From Amblyornis subalaris (taxonomy: Eukaryota; Chordata; Aves; Passeriformes; Ptilonorhynchidae), in assembly GCA_018881555.1 (NCBI GenBank), contig JACAXG010000110.1:355695-419694 (forward strand): 64,000 bases of DNA, written 5' to 3'. This document shows, piece by piece, positions 13,401 to 25,600 of the stretch; the stretch's first letter is position 1, and each line of letters begins with the position of its first letter. A model generated the notes under the pieces. It was not told the DNA's origin. It saw only the letters and a program-made list of their open reading frames with translations, and searched no databases. The position numbers and the translations under genes are program-made.

Positions 13401-16400
13401 TCTAGGATTAGGCAAAAGTTGTGAAGATCTAAATTTTACACAAAAATAACTGAATCTCTATTCTTTGATTTCAAAGGATCAGCCCACTAGAACAATAGTG
13501 GTATTTTCCATTTAAATTAGTGGTACCCATGAAAGGCTTTAATCTCAAAACACTTGGAAACTGTTTTCAGGAAGAGGACCAAAAAGTGGGACAGAAGAAA
13601 TCCCTCATGTTCACACCCAATTTCTGAAGCCAAGGGAATGATCCATGGAACAGGAGCAAAATATTGGTAAGGGTTTTTGAAAATCCCGCCAGAGTCATTT
13701 ACAATAAGACATAACCGACGGAATCCCATAAACTCCTGTTTTTAGTGAATTTCAAATAGACACCATTCACAAAAGGAAAGAGGATGTGGAGAGGCAGGAT
13801 TGGGGATTTTGGTCTTCTCTGAAAGACAAACTTGATGCAGAAGTCCAGAACAAAAGAAGTATGTACCATTCAGCAAATAACACACAGTTGAAGATAACCT
13901 ACAATCTGAAATGAGTTTGAAGGATGTTATAGTAGACAGAAAATAATTGCTGCTTTACTTTCTCAGGCATCTCAAAAGATCTTTTCAGATTAAGTATATT
14001 AACCTGCGTTATAACTGACTGTATCATTAGAGCAGATTCCAAATTAATACGAATGAACAAGAAATGGTGAACTCATTTTACAAATGTTTCCCAAGTCATT
14101 ATCTTTCTTCTTCACGCATGAATTTCGAGTACTGTGAACAAAGCACTGACATTATCATTGATTTGCCATTCAAACACGTATTATCTACTGCAAAGTGCTG
14201 ACACTGAAAGATCCACTTGCATGAAACCTAGTTGCTATCAGAAACAGCTATGTAATGGAAAGGAATTCAGAAAAGTATGTCTTTCAGTTTTAAGGTAGTG
14301 ACTTCAAAATAACTTTCTGCTTTACAGTAAATGTAAACAGGTTTGTCTGTTTAAATTTTTACAAAAAATTGGATTTTCCAAATGTATAAATAATTTTCTG
14401 TCTTTCAACGGCAATAACAGAACTTGAAAGAGAGTACTACATTCAGAGGGACGAATATAAGCTAAAAGAGCTGAGAAGGGTCAATTGTGCAGTTTAAGCC
14501 AGAACATGGGACATCTCTAATTTCTCCTCCTACTTCATGTCCAACAGTGGTTTAAGGAGAAGAGGGAAATAGACTTTTGTAATTGTACAGATATTCAGAG
14601 AGAGTATCTGTCATAGCCTTGGTAAATTTTTCAATGGCACATTTTTTAATTTAAAACCTTTTAATTTTTTTATACATTTGTCTGATAACAACACATATAT
14701 ATACTTTTCTGGCAACAACATATATATCACAACATTTAGGGTTCTCAGGCTGAGCACATCAGACCTTAACCTCCTACATGAAATAGAGACAGAGTTCCCT
14801 GAATTGGTTACTACACTGACACAACTACCTGAAAGTTGTCATATCGAGGGGAGGAAAAATTATATGTTTGGTTAGCCTCTGATTCACAGAAAACACCCTA
14901 AAGCTTGTGATTTTAAATTGTCAACAGCAATATTAGAAATGTCATCATTGATGTGCTTTGAAAACTAGAAGTCAATGGTTTCAGAACGCCATAATCTAGA
15001 AGATTAGATAAAAAACTCGAGCAAACACAGGAGCTTGTGTTTAAAAATGGGCTCTAGAGGGAAGTCCAGAAGAGAGATGCTGCTATTTGAACCCTGCACT
15101 GTAGATCAAGACACAAACATGACTCAAAATTGTGGGACAGTAGTGAAGACCGGAGGACCAGCACATGAGTCAATTTGTACACATAGTCCCTTGATGCAAG
15201 CAGGTACCCCAAGCTTTGCCTTGATAAAGGCCCATGAGTAAACACAAAGTCATGGTTATTCAGCAAAGCACAATCAGGCTTCTAACTGCGGGACTGGAAG
15301 ATACAGATTATTATTTTGTCACCTTGTTTACACCAGCCTCATTCAGGTCTAACAGCTAGATTGAAAGGTATCATACATTACTCTGGAGATGTGACCTGTG
15401 CAGCAGCCTTTTGACTTCTACAAGCTGCACCCAAAGTCCAACAACACCACTGCAGGATGTAATATCTGATTTCCCACATCTTGAACAGAGCATTCAATAC
15501 AGTAGCCCAGAATAAGGAGATTCAGAATTTAAACCCATCAGTTTTTTTTTTTTCTTGAGGGAAGAGGCAATCTCTTCGTCTTTGACAGGACAAATTTGTC
15601 TAGCAGTCAAAAGTAGCAGTGTTGATGGTCAGCTATATGTCCAGATAAAAGAATGTATTAAGACACAATCATGCAACATCTGGGTTTGTATCCTGTATTC
15701 ATCCACTCAATCAAATATTCAGATCAATAAAGGAAACTCCCTGAAATCTGGAATCATGCCAGAATTTATTATTTGTAAATTAATCCGCTTAAGGATTTAC
15801 ATCATTTAACTGCAAAATAAATTATTACAGACTATAGTCTACCATACTTTAGAGCATTAGAATTAGAATTGCAGATAATTTTGTAAAGAATGACAGAGAT
15901 GGTAGCCTACCAATATCAGCAAATAATGTTAATGCTTTACAAATCAGAATCCTGCTTCAAGCAGTCCTCAGGAAACTAGATAAGAAGTCTTCATTAATAC
16001 TGTATGTAGTTCCAGAAGGCTTTTCTTTCTTGTCAGGAAATTTTACTAAAATTCAGGGCTGGGGAAGGTGAAGGGAGCAAACAGGAGGCAATTATTCGTC
16101 CCAACTCACAATGAGCAAACTATATGCTTTGACCAGACATTTTTGTGTTCCAAAAAGACACCATGTGCCAGTATTAAACTTCCCTTTCTTCTTTCAAGGA
16201 AAAATACAGAATGCTTTGATTTAGGTCCTGAGAAACTGTAGGGGACACAGCTTAAATGGGACATTATCATCATCATGGAAGTCTCTGGGATGCCCTGAGA
16301 AGGTGTGGTTCCCAAGCTGCTTTCTGACAATGCTGTTTTGGATTCCTTTCATTCATTACATGACATTCTACACCTGCTTGGTACCTACTTTTATTCTGTC

Positions 16401-19400
16401 CTGATTACTTTCCTTCTAAGCAGTAGGTTTTTTTCCTACTATAGAAGTGACTAGAGAGTGACCTACTAGAGAGTGACCACTCTATTCCCAGGATGCTTTC
16501 CAGTGATTGCAATAACCTTTTCTAGCCCAAAAGGCAGCATGCTCTCCAACCATGGTCAAAACTGCATTCTGTGTGCTCAGGTAACCTTTGTTTGTCTAGT
16601 ACTGATGGTACCCTTGATTATACTGAATTGTCTCTAAAATTTTAACTGATTTATTTTTTAATTTTGCTGATTGTTTTATAGGGAGGACAATTTTCTTAGA
16701 GTTCGGGGTTGTCACTTTGTAATTTAATTTCTCAAGGTAAGACAAAAATCTAAAAGTTTATGAATTTGTGACAAATTAAACCAACTGTGCTTGGTATGCA
16801 GAGTCATATAAGATTTATCATTTGTATTGCTATATCTGAAGCTGATTGTAAGTGAAAATCGTGTATCAACAAGGATTGAATATTATCTTTAATTCTCAGA
16901 AATTCATAAACTGATTTTAACTTTCATGGTTACATTCAGAAAAGTGCTGATCACCACTTAGTCTGAAGGTGAGAAGAACTGAAGCCACCTGTTACAAAGG
17001 TCAGAATTTTTTACATGGTTCCTTGGAAGTAACAGAAGAAATAATTGAGAAATACAGTAAATACTACCTGACAAGTAGAAAATGACCTCTCTACATTGCA
17101 ACATCACAACTGTAGTTCAATGGAACGACCTCCTACCAGGACCAAAACCTTTAATCTTTCTGAGACCATTCCAGCATAGTCAAGAATAGGCTAAATTGCA
17201 GCACCAATGACAACTGGCACTGTAAATACTTTATTGTGCTTGTCAGACCTACTCGGGCTGATTGAATCGAAGATCTTCTTTTATTGGTCGTGTTTCCAGA
17301 CATTTTTATTTTTGGAAGTATTTGTTTTTAAGGGCATATAAAGAAAACCTAAGAAATGCCTAATAAAGGGAAAAGTAAGTACTAGTATCTGAACTTGAAG
17401 ACAGAAGAGAAAGAGAAACATCAGCAGTGAACAGAGAGAAATGATCCAGGAGCTGAACACAAGGTCTTTGTCTTGTTTTATAGGAAGAAATAAAATCCCC
17501 AACTTAATAACTCCATAGTCTGCATCAGACCAGATGGGAATGGAATTTGATTTAACAACCCCACAAATGTGGACAAATATCTAGTCTCTTCCTCTTGCTC
17601 CCACCTGTAATATATAGAAAAACTATTCACAGACATTTAAGTGCTTTATAAAGTAAGTGAGTATTTTTACTTTTTATGGAGAAGGGAAAAACAAAGCAAG
17701 TGGCTTCAGAAGATTTGTTTGCAGTCAAAAAAACAGCTAGACTTTAGGGATTCTGGGGGAAGGTCAGATGAGGAGACAAGAGCAGTTGTTTAAAACTGAA
17801 CATAGAAAGACAGAGTTGATTCTAAAAGGCAGGTGCCAGAAGGTTATAAAAAGTTAGAACCCATGGTACACTCTTGATTGTTGTGGGATAAAGCCCTTTG
17901 TTCCATGATTCCTATGTTCAAGAATAACTTGAATTCAGAGGATCTGCCAAACAGAATGCCTAGGTATTATAGGAGCATTTCTATTAAAACAGGGCCAGGT
18001 GGGAATTGTGATTGAATTCTATTAAATAAAAATATTTTTGAAATGTGTGTATCTTTTTGATTTGTTAAAACTCATACAGTTCAACTGTCCTAAAGGCATC
18101 ACTTGCAGAAATATTGTCAAGGTCCCTGAAGTCTCAAATGACCACGCCTCACAGGATTCATGGCTGGATTTACTCCAAATGTATTTTAACACGGATTTCT
18201 GCAACTGTGTGGAAATTTGACTGCTTCATATCATTCAACTTGCTCAAGACTCACATAATTTTGACACATAACAGTCATTATATCATCTCTACACCACATT
18301 GTAACCAAAAATGAATGTTGACAGGTTGACAATTATGAGAGATAGTCAAAAGTGCCTGAAAAAATTGTAGGTCTTCATGACGACCTATAAAAATTTGACT
18401 AAAAAAACACCAGAGACAACTAGATTTATGACTATATTTTCATCTAAAATTTCCTCTGAAGAAGCAATACACTGACAGTCTCTTCAGTGTCAGATGGTAT
18501 TGTTCCTCCTTCTTGGTAAAGAATTTGAAATAAGGTAATAAATGAGGTTAAACACAATTTAATACACAATAATCTAGAATTAGTTTTATTCGTTTATTAT
18601 TTATTATAGTTATTTTGTTCAAATAACTTTCTTCAATAAACTTTGGTTGTCTATATTTGTACAGGAAAAAAAAGTGTTTTCAATCTCTTCAAAAGATAAT
18701 GCTCTCTGTGATACTGCATGGTTGGACTGATATAAAGGACACGGACATGACACAGCTCCAGTTCTGCATTATTTGAATAGTAGGGTTGCTGTGGCTCTCA
18801 GCAATCTTTCAAACTTTCCTGGGTTTTCATAGGGCCATTCATATAGTCATTTATGTGTAAAAGCAATATGAGATCTGACAGGCAGGAGCTGTTTATACTG
18901 GCCTACCATTCTTTAAAGTCCATTGATCCATTGATCTCAACAGAGTTACTTCTGATATATGCTAGTTCGAGTCAGTGAAGAATCAGTCTTCATAAGTTTG
19001 CTAAAAGTGTACATATTTTCAGTAAGTTCAATAAATCTCCGTTATTACAGAAAGGCAGGAGAGTTGCTGAAATCATATAAGTAAGCCAGATCTTATTACC
19101 AATTATAGAGAGAATTGAAATGTCCTGTCTTAATTTTTCTATTATTTCTCTGGATGAAGTAATCAAATTATATTAACCCAGACTGATGTCTCTAATAAGC
19201 AATTATGTCTAATTAAGTAGCTCAGTTTTGTCTTAAACACCTATTTATTGGAAAATGCATCAAAAATTTTGTGTGATCTTCACTGAAAAAATAATTTGTC
19301 TGAAGAACCATTACCAGAAAAGGTAAATATAATGCCTTGTGATAAAATAAATCCTTTTCAATCCGAAAAGTGATATGAAATCAATTCCTAAATAAAAGCT

Positions 19401-19901
19401 GGTACCTCTTGTCTCTTATCAAGATGACCTCTTGTTCCATTGTGCCTTTTAACCTGAATACATGTCAATTTGGTTACAACGCACACACATTTTTTAAGTC
19501 AGTTCTATACACCCACTTTGTAGTTTTTAAGAGTTTTACAATTTTTAGTGCAGGTGAGGAAGTGGAAGCTTTCCAGGACTTAAATACCAATAAAAAGTGT
19601 GGAGCAGATTGTGGAATTGTCTACATGGTGGTCAAAATGTTTTGGCAAGTTCTCACAGGACTGAGTTTGTTCTAAGGGTGCGTACACTGTAAAACTCCTG
19701 TATATCATGAGTACAAGATAGGATTACAGCCAACCAGCAGCTCCTCCTTGGGTGGATTCCACCTCTCCAACAGACATTGCTATTCAACAGCAGAATGCCA
19801 TCACTTCCCTATGTGCTTCCACCTGAAACGAATATTTGATAAGCTAGGAATCTTCCACTTCTTTCTAGGTGGCTCCACTGCCACCACCAAGGCTAAAGCA
19901 G
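10401..19901. other. Unique-looking non-coding DNA
   Basis: No gene or recognisable transposon is seen. Contents include a 19-base A run (11705-11723), a 12-base T run (15542-15553), and a 13-bp direct repeat (ctagagagtgacc) at 16451-16463 and 16466-16478. The 139-codon minus-strand frame at 12114-12533 is Ile/Lys/Ser-rich, as expected of chance frames in AT-rich DNA. Confidence 0.55.
11705..11723 (+). repeat. Poly(A) run, 19 bases
   Basis: Uninterrupted A homopolymer. No AATAAA lies close upstream and no recognisable retrocopy precedes it, so it is annotated only as a simple repeat. Confidence 0.9.
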
Positions 19902-20460
19902 TGTGCTGGGGTTGGCTGAGGTAGAGTTAGTTTTCTTCATAGTAGCTATCATGGGGCTATGTTTTGGATTTGTTATGAAAACTGCTTTAGCTATTGTTGA
20001 GCAGGGTTTGCACAGCACAAAGGCCTTTTTTACTTCTCACCCCATCCTCCAGCGAGAAGGCTGGGGGTGCACAAGCTGGGAGGGGACACAGCTGGGACAG
20101 ATGACCACAACTGACCACAGACATATCCCATTCCATATGGCATCATGTTCAGCAACAAAGCTGGGGAAAGAAGAAGGAAAGGGGAACATTAGGAGTGATG
20201 ACATTTGTGTTCCAAAGTCACTGTTACATGTGATGGAGCTGTGCTTTACTGGGCATGGCTGAACACCCACCCGCCCATGAGAAGTGCTGAATGAATTTCT
20301 TGTTTTGCTTTGCTTTGCTTGCATGCACAGGTTTTGTTTTTCCTATTAAACTGTCTTTATCTCAACACATGAGTTTTCTCCTTTTTGTTCTTCATCTTTT
20401 CATTATGTCACCAGGGCATTTTTGGTTGAGGAAAGGCAGTGGTGAAAGAAGTAGCTGGAA
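19902..20460 (+). mobile_element. Solo LTR, family A copy 1 (avian ERV)
   Basis: It starts with TGTGCTGGGGTTGGCTGAGG and continues through the same ordered blocks as the copies at 29105 and (inverted) 35731. These are the early gtagagttagttttcttcat block, the aaaggcctttttt block, the gaccacagacatatccc block, the gaatttcttgttttgctttg block, and ctgtctttatctcaaca. An ATTAAA polyadenylation signal is at 20345-20350. The TATA position present in copy 2 is changed here (gttcagcaacaaag), so the promoter is probably decayed. The 3' end diverges after about 20400 and lacks the inverted TTAAACC terminus, so the right edge is approximate. No internal retroviral genes flank it. Confidence 0.85.
20345..20350 (+). 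terminator. ATTAAA polyadenylation signal in LTR copy 1
   Basis: It sits in tcctattaaactgtcttt, the R-region position shared by the family. Copy 2 has lost the hexamer and copy 3 has a changed first base. Confidence 0.6.
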
Positions 20461-21129
20461 ATCCTAATGGACAAAATTGAGCCTGTAAGCGATCTCCACC
20501 TCCTGACTAGGAGTAGCTGAAGCACACTAGCTCATCAAGCTACAGACCAGAGGGTGTCATCACAAGCTCTCACACTGAAGATACCTGTGTTACCTTCTGA
20601 AGATCTGAATCAAAGGAAATTAGGAAAACAAAAGAGCTTTTCACTGTGGGCCTGGCAGAGCAGACAAACAAGACAGCTGAGGGTGCATTCTGCTCCTCCA
20701 GGTATTTTGTTCACATCTTTGGATTTTGCTCCTTGTGGAATGTAAATGGGGAAATGCCCTGCTAGCATTTCATAAAGCTCATGATATTGGAGATTTTTAA
20801 CAAGTTTGTGGGTAAATAGCCCAAAGTCTGAATACATACTCTGGGACTGGACAGTGAAAGAAAAGTGTTGTCATTTTTGTTTACAGCTGAAATAGAAACA
20901 GTTATTGCTGCTGCAGGGGACTCTTTCTCAGTTACCTGGGGAATCAAAAGCAGAATGTATTTGTGGCTTTAACCTTTCTTTATGACATGCCAAAGATGCT
21001 TGAAGTTGACGCCTACACAGTCCTGCTGCTGTCAATAGGATACATGAACCCTGAGGCACCCTTGGCCCAAAGAAGCGAGCAGGGGATTAACAGTCTGAAA
21101 ACAGTTTCTGCTACCAATTTAAACCAGTA
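20461..21129. other. Unassigned DNA between an LTR and a CR1
   Basis: No gene was recognised. It could contain decayed retroviral sequence next to the LTR, but I see no primer-binding site or retroviral motif. Confidence 0.4.
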
Positions 21130-22600
21130 CATACTCCTCCCAGCGATAGGACTTGTGTTCCAGACCCTTCATAAGCTACGTTGCCCTTCTCTGGACTCGC
21201 TCCATCCCCTCAATGTCTTTCTTGAATTGATGGGCACAGAACTGGACACAGCAGTCGAGGTATGGCCGTGGCACTGCACAGTCCACCTGAGTACAGGGGG
21301 ACAATCGCTGCCCTGGTCCTGCTGGCCACGCTACTGCTGATCCAGGCCAGGATGCCCTTGGCCTTCTTGGCCACCTGGGCACACACTGGCTCATGTTTGG
21401 CTGCTGTTGACCAGAACTCCCACGTCCTTTTCCACTGGGCCACTTTCCAGCCACTCTGTCCCCAACCCACTGTGGGTCATCTGGACAGTTTTTAACCCAG
21501 TGAACAGTGTATCCATCCAAGCCATGAGCAGCCCTTCTTTTCAGGTGAAGGCTGTAGGAAATGCTGTCAAAAGCTTTACTAATTTCCAGGTAGACAACAT
21601 CAACAACCTCCCCCTCATCCCCTAAGTGGGTCACTTTGTCATAGAAGGAGATCAGGTTGGTCAGGCCGGGCCTGCCTTTTACAAACCTGTGCTGACTGGG
21701 TCTGATCCCCTGTTTTTCCTGTATGTGCCATGTGATCACTCTCAAGATAATCTGCTCCATAACCTTCCCCAGCACTGCGGTCAGGCTGACAGGCCTGTAG
21801 TTTCCCACATCTGCTTTCCAGCCCTTCTTGCAAATTGGCATCACATTTATGAATCTCTATCCAACTGAGGCCTCCAGCACCGCTAAAAAGTGACTTGGTG
21901 AACACCTCCATAATCTCCTTCAGTACCCTTGGGTCGATCCTATCCAGATCCATAAATTTGTGTGTCTAAGCAGTCTAGCAGCTTGCTGACCTTTTTTCCT
22001 CAGATTATGGGGTTTTTTTCTGCTCCCCTTTCCTGCCTTCCAGCTCAAGGGACTGCGTACCTTGAGGGCAACTGGTCTTACTATTAAAGACTGAGGTAAA
22101 GAAGGCTTTGAGTACATTTAAGAACCTTTCCCTCATTCCACACTATGTTTCCCTCTGCATCAGTAAATGACAGTGATTCTCCTTAGGCCTTGATTTGTAA
22201 CTGATGTATTTATAGAAAGATTTGTTGTTCTTTACAGTAACAGCCAGTTCTGGTTGGTCTTTGGCCCTTCTAATCTTCTCCCCTCATGATATTCTTGTAG
22301 TCCTTTGGAGTTGCCTACCTCCGCTTCTAAAGGTCATAAACTCTATATTTTTCCCTCTAAGTTCCAACCAACGCTCTCTGTTCAGCCAGGCCAGCCTTCT
22401 TCCCCAATGTCTCATCTTTGGGCACATGAGGACAGCCCGCTCCTGTGCCTTTAGGATTTCCTTCTTGAAGAATGTCCAGCCTTCCTGGACTCCTTTGCCC
22501 TTCAGGACTGCCTCCAAATTGACTCTGTTAAAAAGGTTCCTAAACAGGCCAAAGTCTGCCCTCTGGAACACCAAGGTGGCAGTTGCAGCCTTAGAAGAAA
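21130..22600 (-). mobile_element. CR1 LINE body, truncated at both ends
   Basis: Read on the minus strand, this is the ORF2 portion of an avian CR1 element. It runs from the endonuclease-reverse transcriptase linker (about 22574) through the reverse transcriptase to the C-terminal peptide ending KKDIEGMERVQRRAT (near 21176). The sequence just left of the ORF resembles the start of the CR1 3' UTR (cagacccttcataagctac), then matching stops at about 21130. The usual CR1 3' terminus is therefore missing, which is unusual because CR1 copies normally keep the 3' end and lose the 5' end. A later deletion or rearrangement is likely. The right boundary is where similarity to ORF2 fades. Confidence 0.9.
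21176..22574 (-). pseudogene. CR1 ORF2 (endonuclease/reverse transcriptase) remnant
   Basis: This is a broken non-LTR retrotransposon polyprotein. Pieces in different minus-strand frames line up in order. They are 22574-22284 (starting near RADFGLFRNLFNRV and including RRLAWLNRERWLEL), 22117-21920, 21953-21639 (LDRIDPRVLKEIMEVFTKSL), 21844-21480 and 21470-21210. Reverse transcriptase landmarks include GNYRPVSLTAVLGKVMEQII, a SQHRF box and VVYLEISKAFD. In the last, a Glu occupies the place where the family has the first catalytic Asp of motif A. After WVKNC the sequence jumps to the C-terminal region (VAKKAKGILAWI), so the segment that should hold the FADD catalytic motif is deleted, near 21470-21485. 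It cannot encode an active enzyme. Confidence 0.88.
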
Positions 22601-25600
22601 CAGTACTGGTGCAGGTGACCTACTGTAGCCTACTGAGACTGACCCCAGGGACACGCTTACCAAAAGCTCTGTTTCTCCAGCCATCACTCAGATAACAATG
22701 GCATGAATTTCTCTTGAGGAAAAAAAAAAACAAACAGAGGATGGGCTTAAAACTGCCTCATTAAAAACAAAGTATTGAAAATATTAGTTCCAAAATTTAA
22801 GCTACACAAAATCTTGCTGCATCCAGAATATTTTAGGAACATTGAAAGTTATTCTAAAGATCTGTAATATCAAATTCTCTATGGCAAAGATAAGAGCCAG
22901 AATTTTCGGCTATAACATTAGGAGTTTGAAGCACCTGGCTGGTCAAATTTCCACCAGAAAGTGTGGAAACCTGAGCACTTCTGGTCATACTAAGGCACAG
23001 ATTAGAGGCACACGTCCGGTTAGAGAGAGATTGCTCTAGTCTTTCGGGATCATATCCCACCATGGGCCTGAGAAACTGGTAGTCTTGCCTAGATTAGACA
23101 CCTACAAGATACACCTGAAGCCCTGCAGTGGAGAGGAGAGAAGATTTGTGGCCTCTGTTGGGATTCACATGCTTTGTGGTTTCGGGTGAATGCCTCCACA
23201 TGGACCACCCAAGGGCTAAGGACACAAACCTTCCCACTGTGCTGGACAGGTGGCTGCTGAAAGACTTTTGGAGCAATCAGCCCCAAAGTGTGACATTTCT
23301 ATAGCACTGCACGGGGCAGAACTGCACAGAAGGCACGAGCCTGACATCCTGGCAGGAAGTGGTCCGCAGCAGCTTAAAGAACTGGGAAAAAAAGCAAGTT
23401 GTATTTGCAATGGAAATATCTTGTATTAGTATTTCTAATATCTTCTCTTTGGTTCACAGAGAATGAAGAAAATTTGATTCCATTAATAAGCAATATATTT
23501 TAAAAAATCCCAACCTTGCAATAGCATAAAGTTCTACAGCTTTAACTATCAGAGTGTCAGGCAGCTCTGTATTCAGTGCTGGAACAACAAAATGGTTTTA
23601 TATGGCCAAAGGTGGGCTTTCCTCAGAAGACAGATCAATGTAAACCCTTTCTATCTTCTGGTAAGTATGTATATTTGCACTAAAGTATCTATGTTTTAAG
23701 CTCAGACCTTGTGGTCTCAAAATACCAGTTTAGAGAGAATTTACTGTGGAAGAAACTTGGTGTTGCAAAATGGTGAAAGTCGTGTCTTTTTAGTGGAGAG
23801 TAGAATGAATAAAATGGATGTTGAATGCAGTGGTAGATAATATTTTAATGGTTATTAAGTCCTGTTGCAGATGATAATAAGTATTAACTGCTGTACAACA
23901 CTGTTTCCTTGCTTCATCATTTAAACAAAAAACAGATAGAATTGTTTGCAGCATACCCTGCTCATAGAATAGTAATTTAGCTTATTTCATGAGAGATTAC
24001 ATTGACTGTTATCTCCAGTCTCAGAAAAGGGATTAACTACTGCATCAAGTCTGGGTAATGACTTTCACTGTGGTTTGCCCGGCTTGATGTGATGCCTGAA
24101 GGCTGAAAGCAGCAGGTACTGCCTGTCAGTCACTGGACTCCAGCTACCGAATAACTGCACTTTAGCATTGGTTTTGTTCTGCCCCTTCAAGGACATCTCT
24201 AAACTATTCTTGTTTAGAATGTCCTTTCTGAGGCAATCAATATGTTAAGAAGGCATGTTTAATTTCCTGATTTTTTATATCATAGGTTTATAAACCACAG
24301 CAATTTAAATGAGAAAAAGAACAAGTTTCGCTTTCTTTTTATTTTTTTTTTAATCAGGTAAGTAGCTCATGTAACAGAAGTGGACAACTAAGGCAAAAGT
24401 AATGATGACGGCTTTTTTTTAAAACTGAGGTAATAGCTTTCTCTTTTAGAGTTACTTTTCCCTGTGCAATCAAGGTCACATTGGCCTGTCAAGAAAATTT
24501 TTTCAGTATACACTATGTTTTCCTGTGTGGAGTAAACCTTTTTAATATTTTGGGATTTTTTTTCCATAAAGCCATTTGAAAGTACTTGCTAACAAATCTA
24601 TTTCTTGCTTATTAGATGTCTCATTAGTCAGAAGCTGTCCTGTTTCTGGCAGTCCTAAAGGTATGTACTTCTGCTCCTCTGCACAGACAGTCCTTCTGAA
24701 GCTGAACCCCAGCTCAACACCCAGAGAATTCTGAAATCCTGATAGGATCATATGTGGGCATGCCAAATGTTTTGAAAATCAAAGTGCTAGAATTTTATTG
24801 ATGATGAAACCTCAGTAAGTGAGATTTTTCAGGTGAAATGTCAAGCATGGGGCTAGAAGTTGGAATAGGAGGAACATGGTAGTGAAGACTGGAGGCACGC
24901 AGCAGAATGAGCATTAAATATCTTCCAAGTGACCATGGTTTGTTTATGAACCAACCAACCTGCACCTAAGCCATTTCAGTTACCTGAAAAGACGACCAAA
25001 AAAAGCAGCTAGTTGTTTAATTTTTTTATTTTCATACCAAAATCTATTTGTCATCAAGGTGGATGAGTCTCTGTGGGGTCTCCTAAATTTCAGGCTTCAA
25101 ACTTGAGTATCCCAGAATGAGTCTGAATCACAGTAAGTGTTATGGCACTTACTTTGTCTCCTTGGTTACATCAGTACAATTGACTAAAACCACACAGGGA
25201 CCATTTTGTGGTCCTGAGGCCAAATGGTATGACCAGTTTGGTCTTGGACAACTGCATGTTCTACAAAGGGCAGCAGCCAAACTGTCTGCTGGGAAGAATC
25301 CCTGTCACATGCTGTTTTCAGACTGGGCTTAGACAATGTCTGTGAAAGCTGCAGCAACCTCAGCGACTTTGCTATGGGAAAATGACAGATTGGTGACCCA
25401 GCCCTTGCCCTGATCCTGTTCTATTTAGTAGTGTGACATACGTACCTCCTACGTACTTACCTATGTATCTGTCTGTGTACATCCGTCTATACACATTGTG
25501 TACTGAGTGTGTACTAGAGTCTTTATGCTGAAGTACTGAATGAATACAATCCGCTGGATTGCCTTCCCCTCCTACTTTGCAGAAGTCTTGTTGATTTCAT

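Noticed and set aside
21262..22695. Plus-strand open frames across the CR1 (for example 21262-21495 and 22222-22695)
   Set aside because: They are antisense shadows of the minus-strand CR1 ORF2 remnant.
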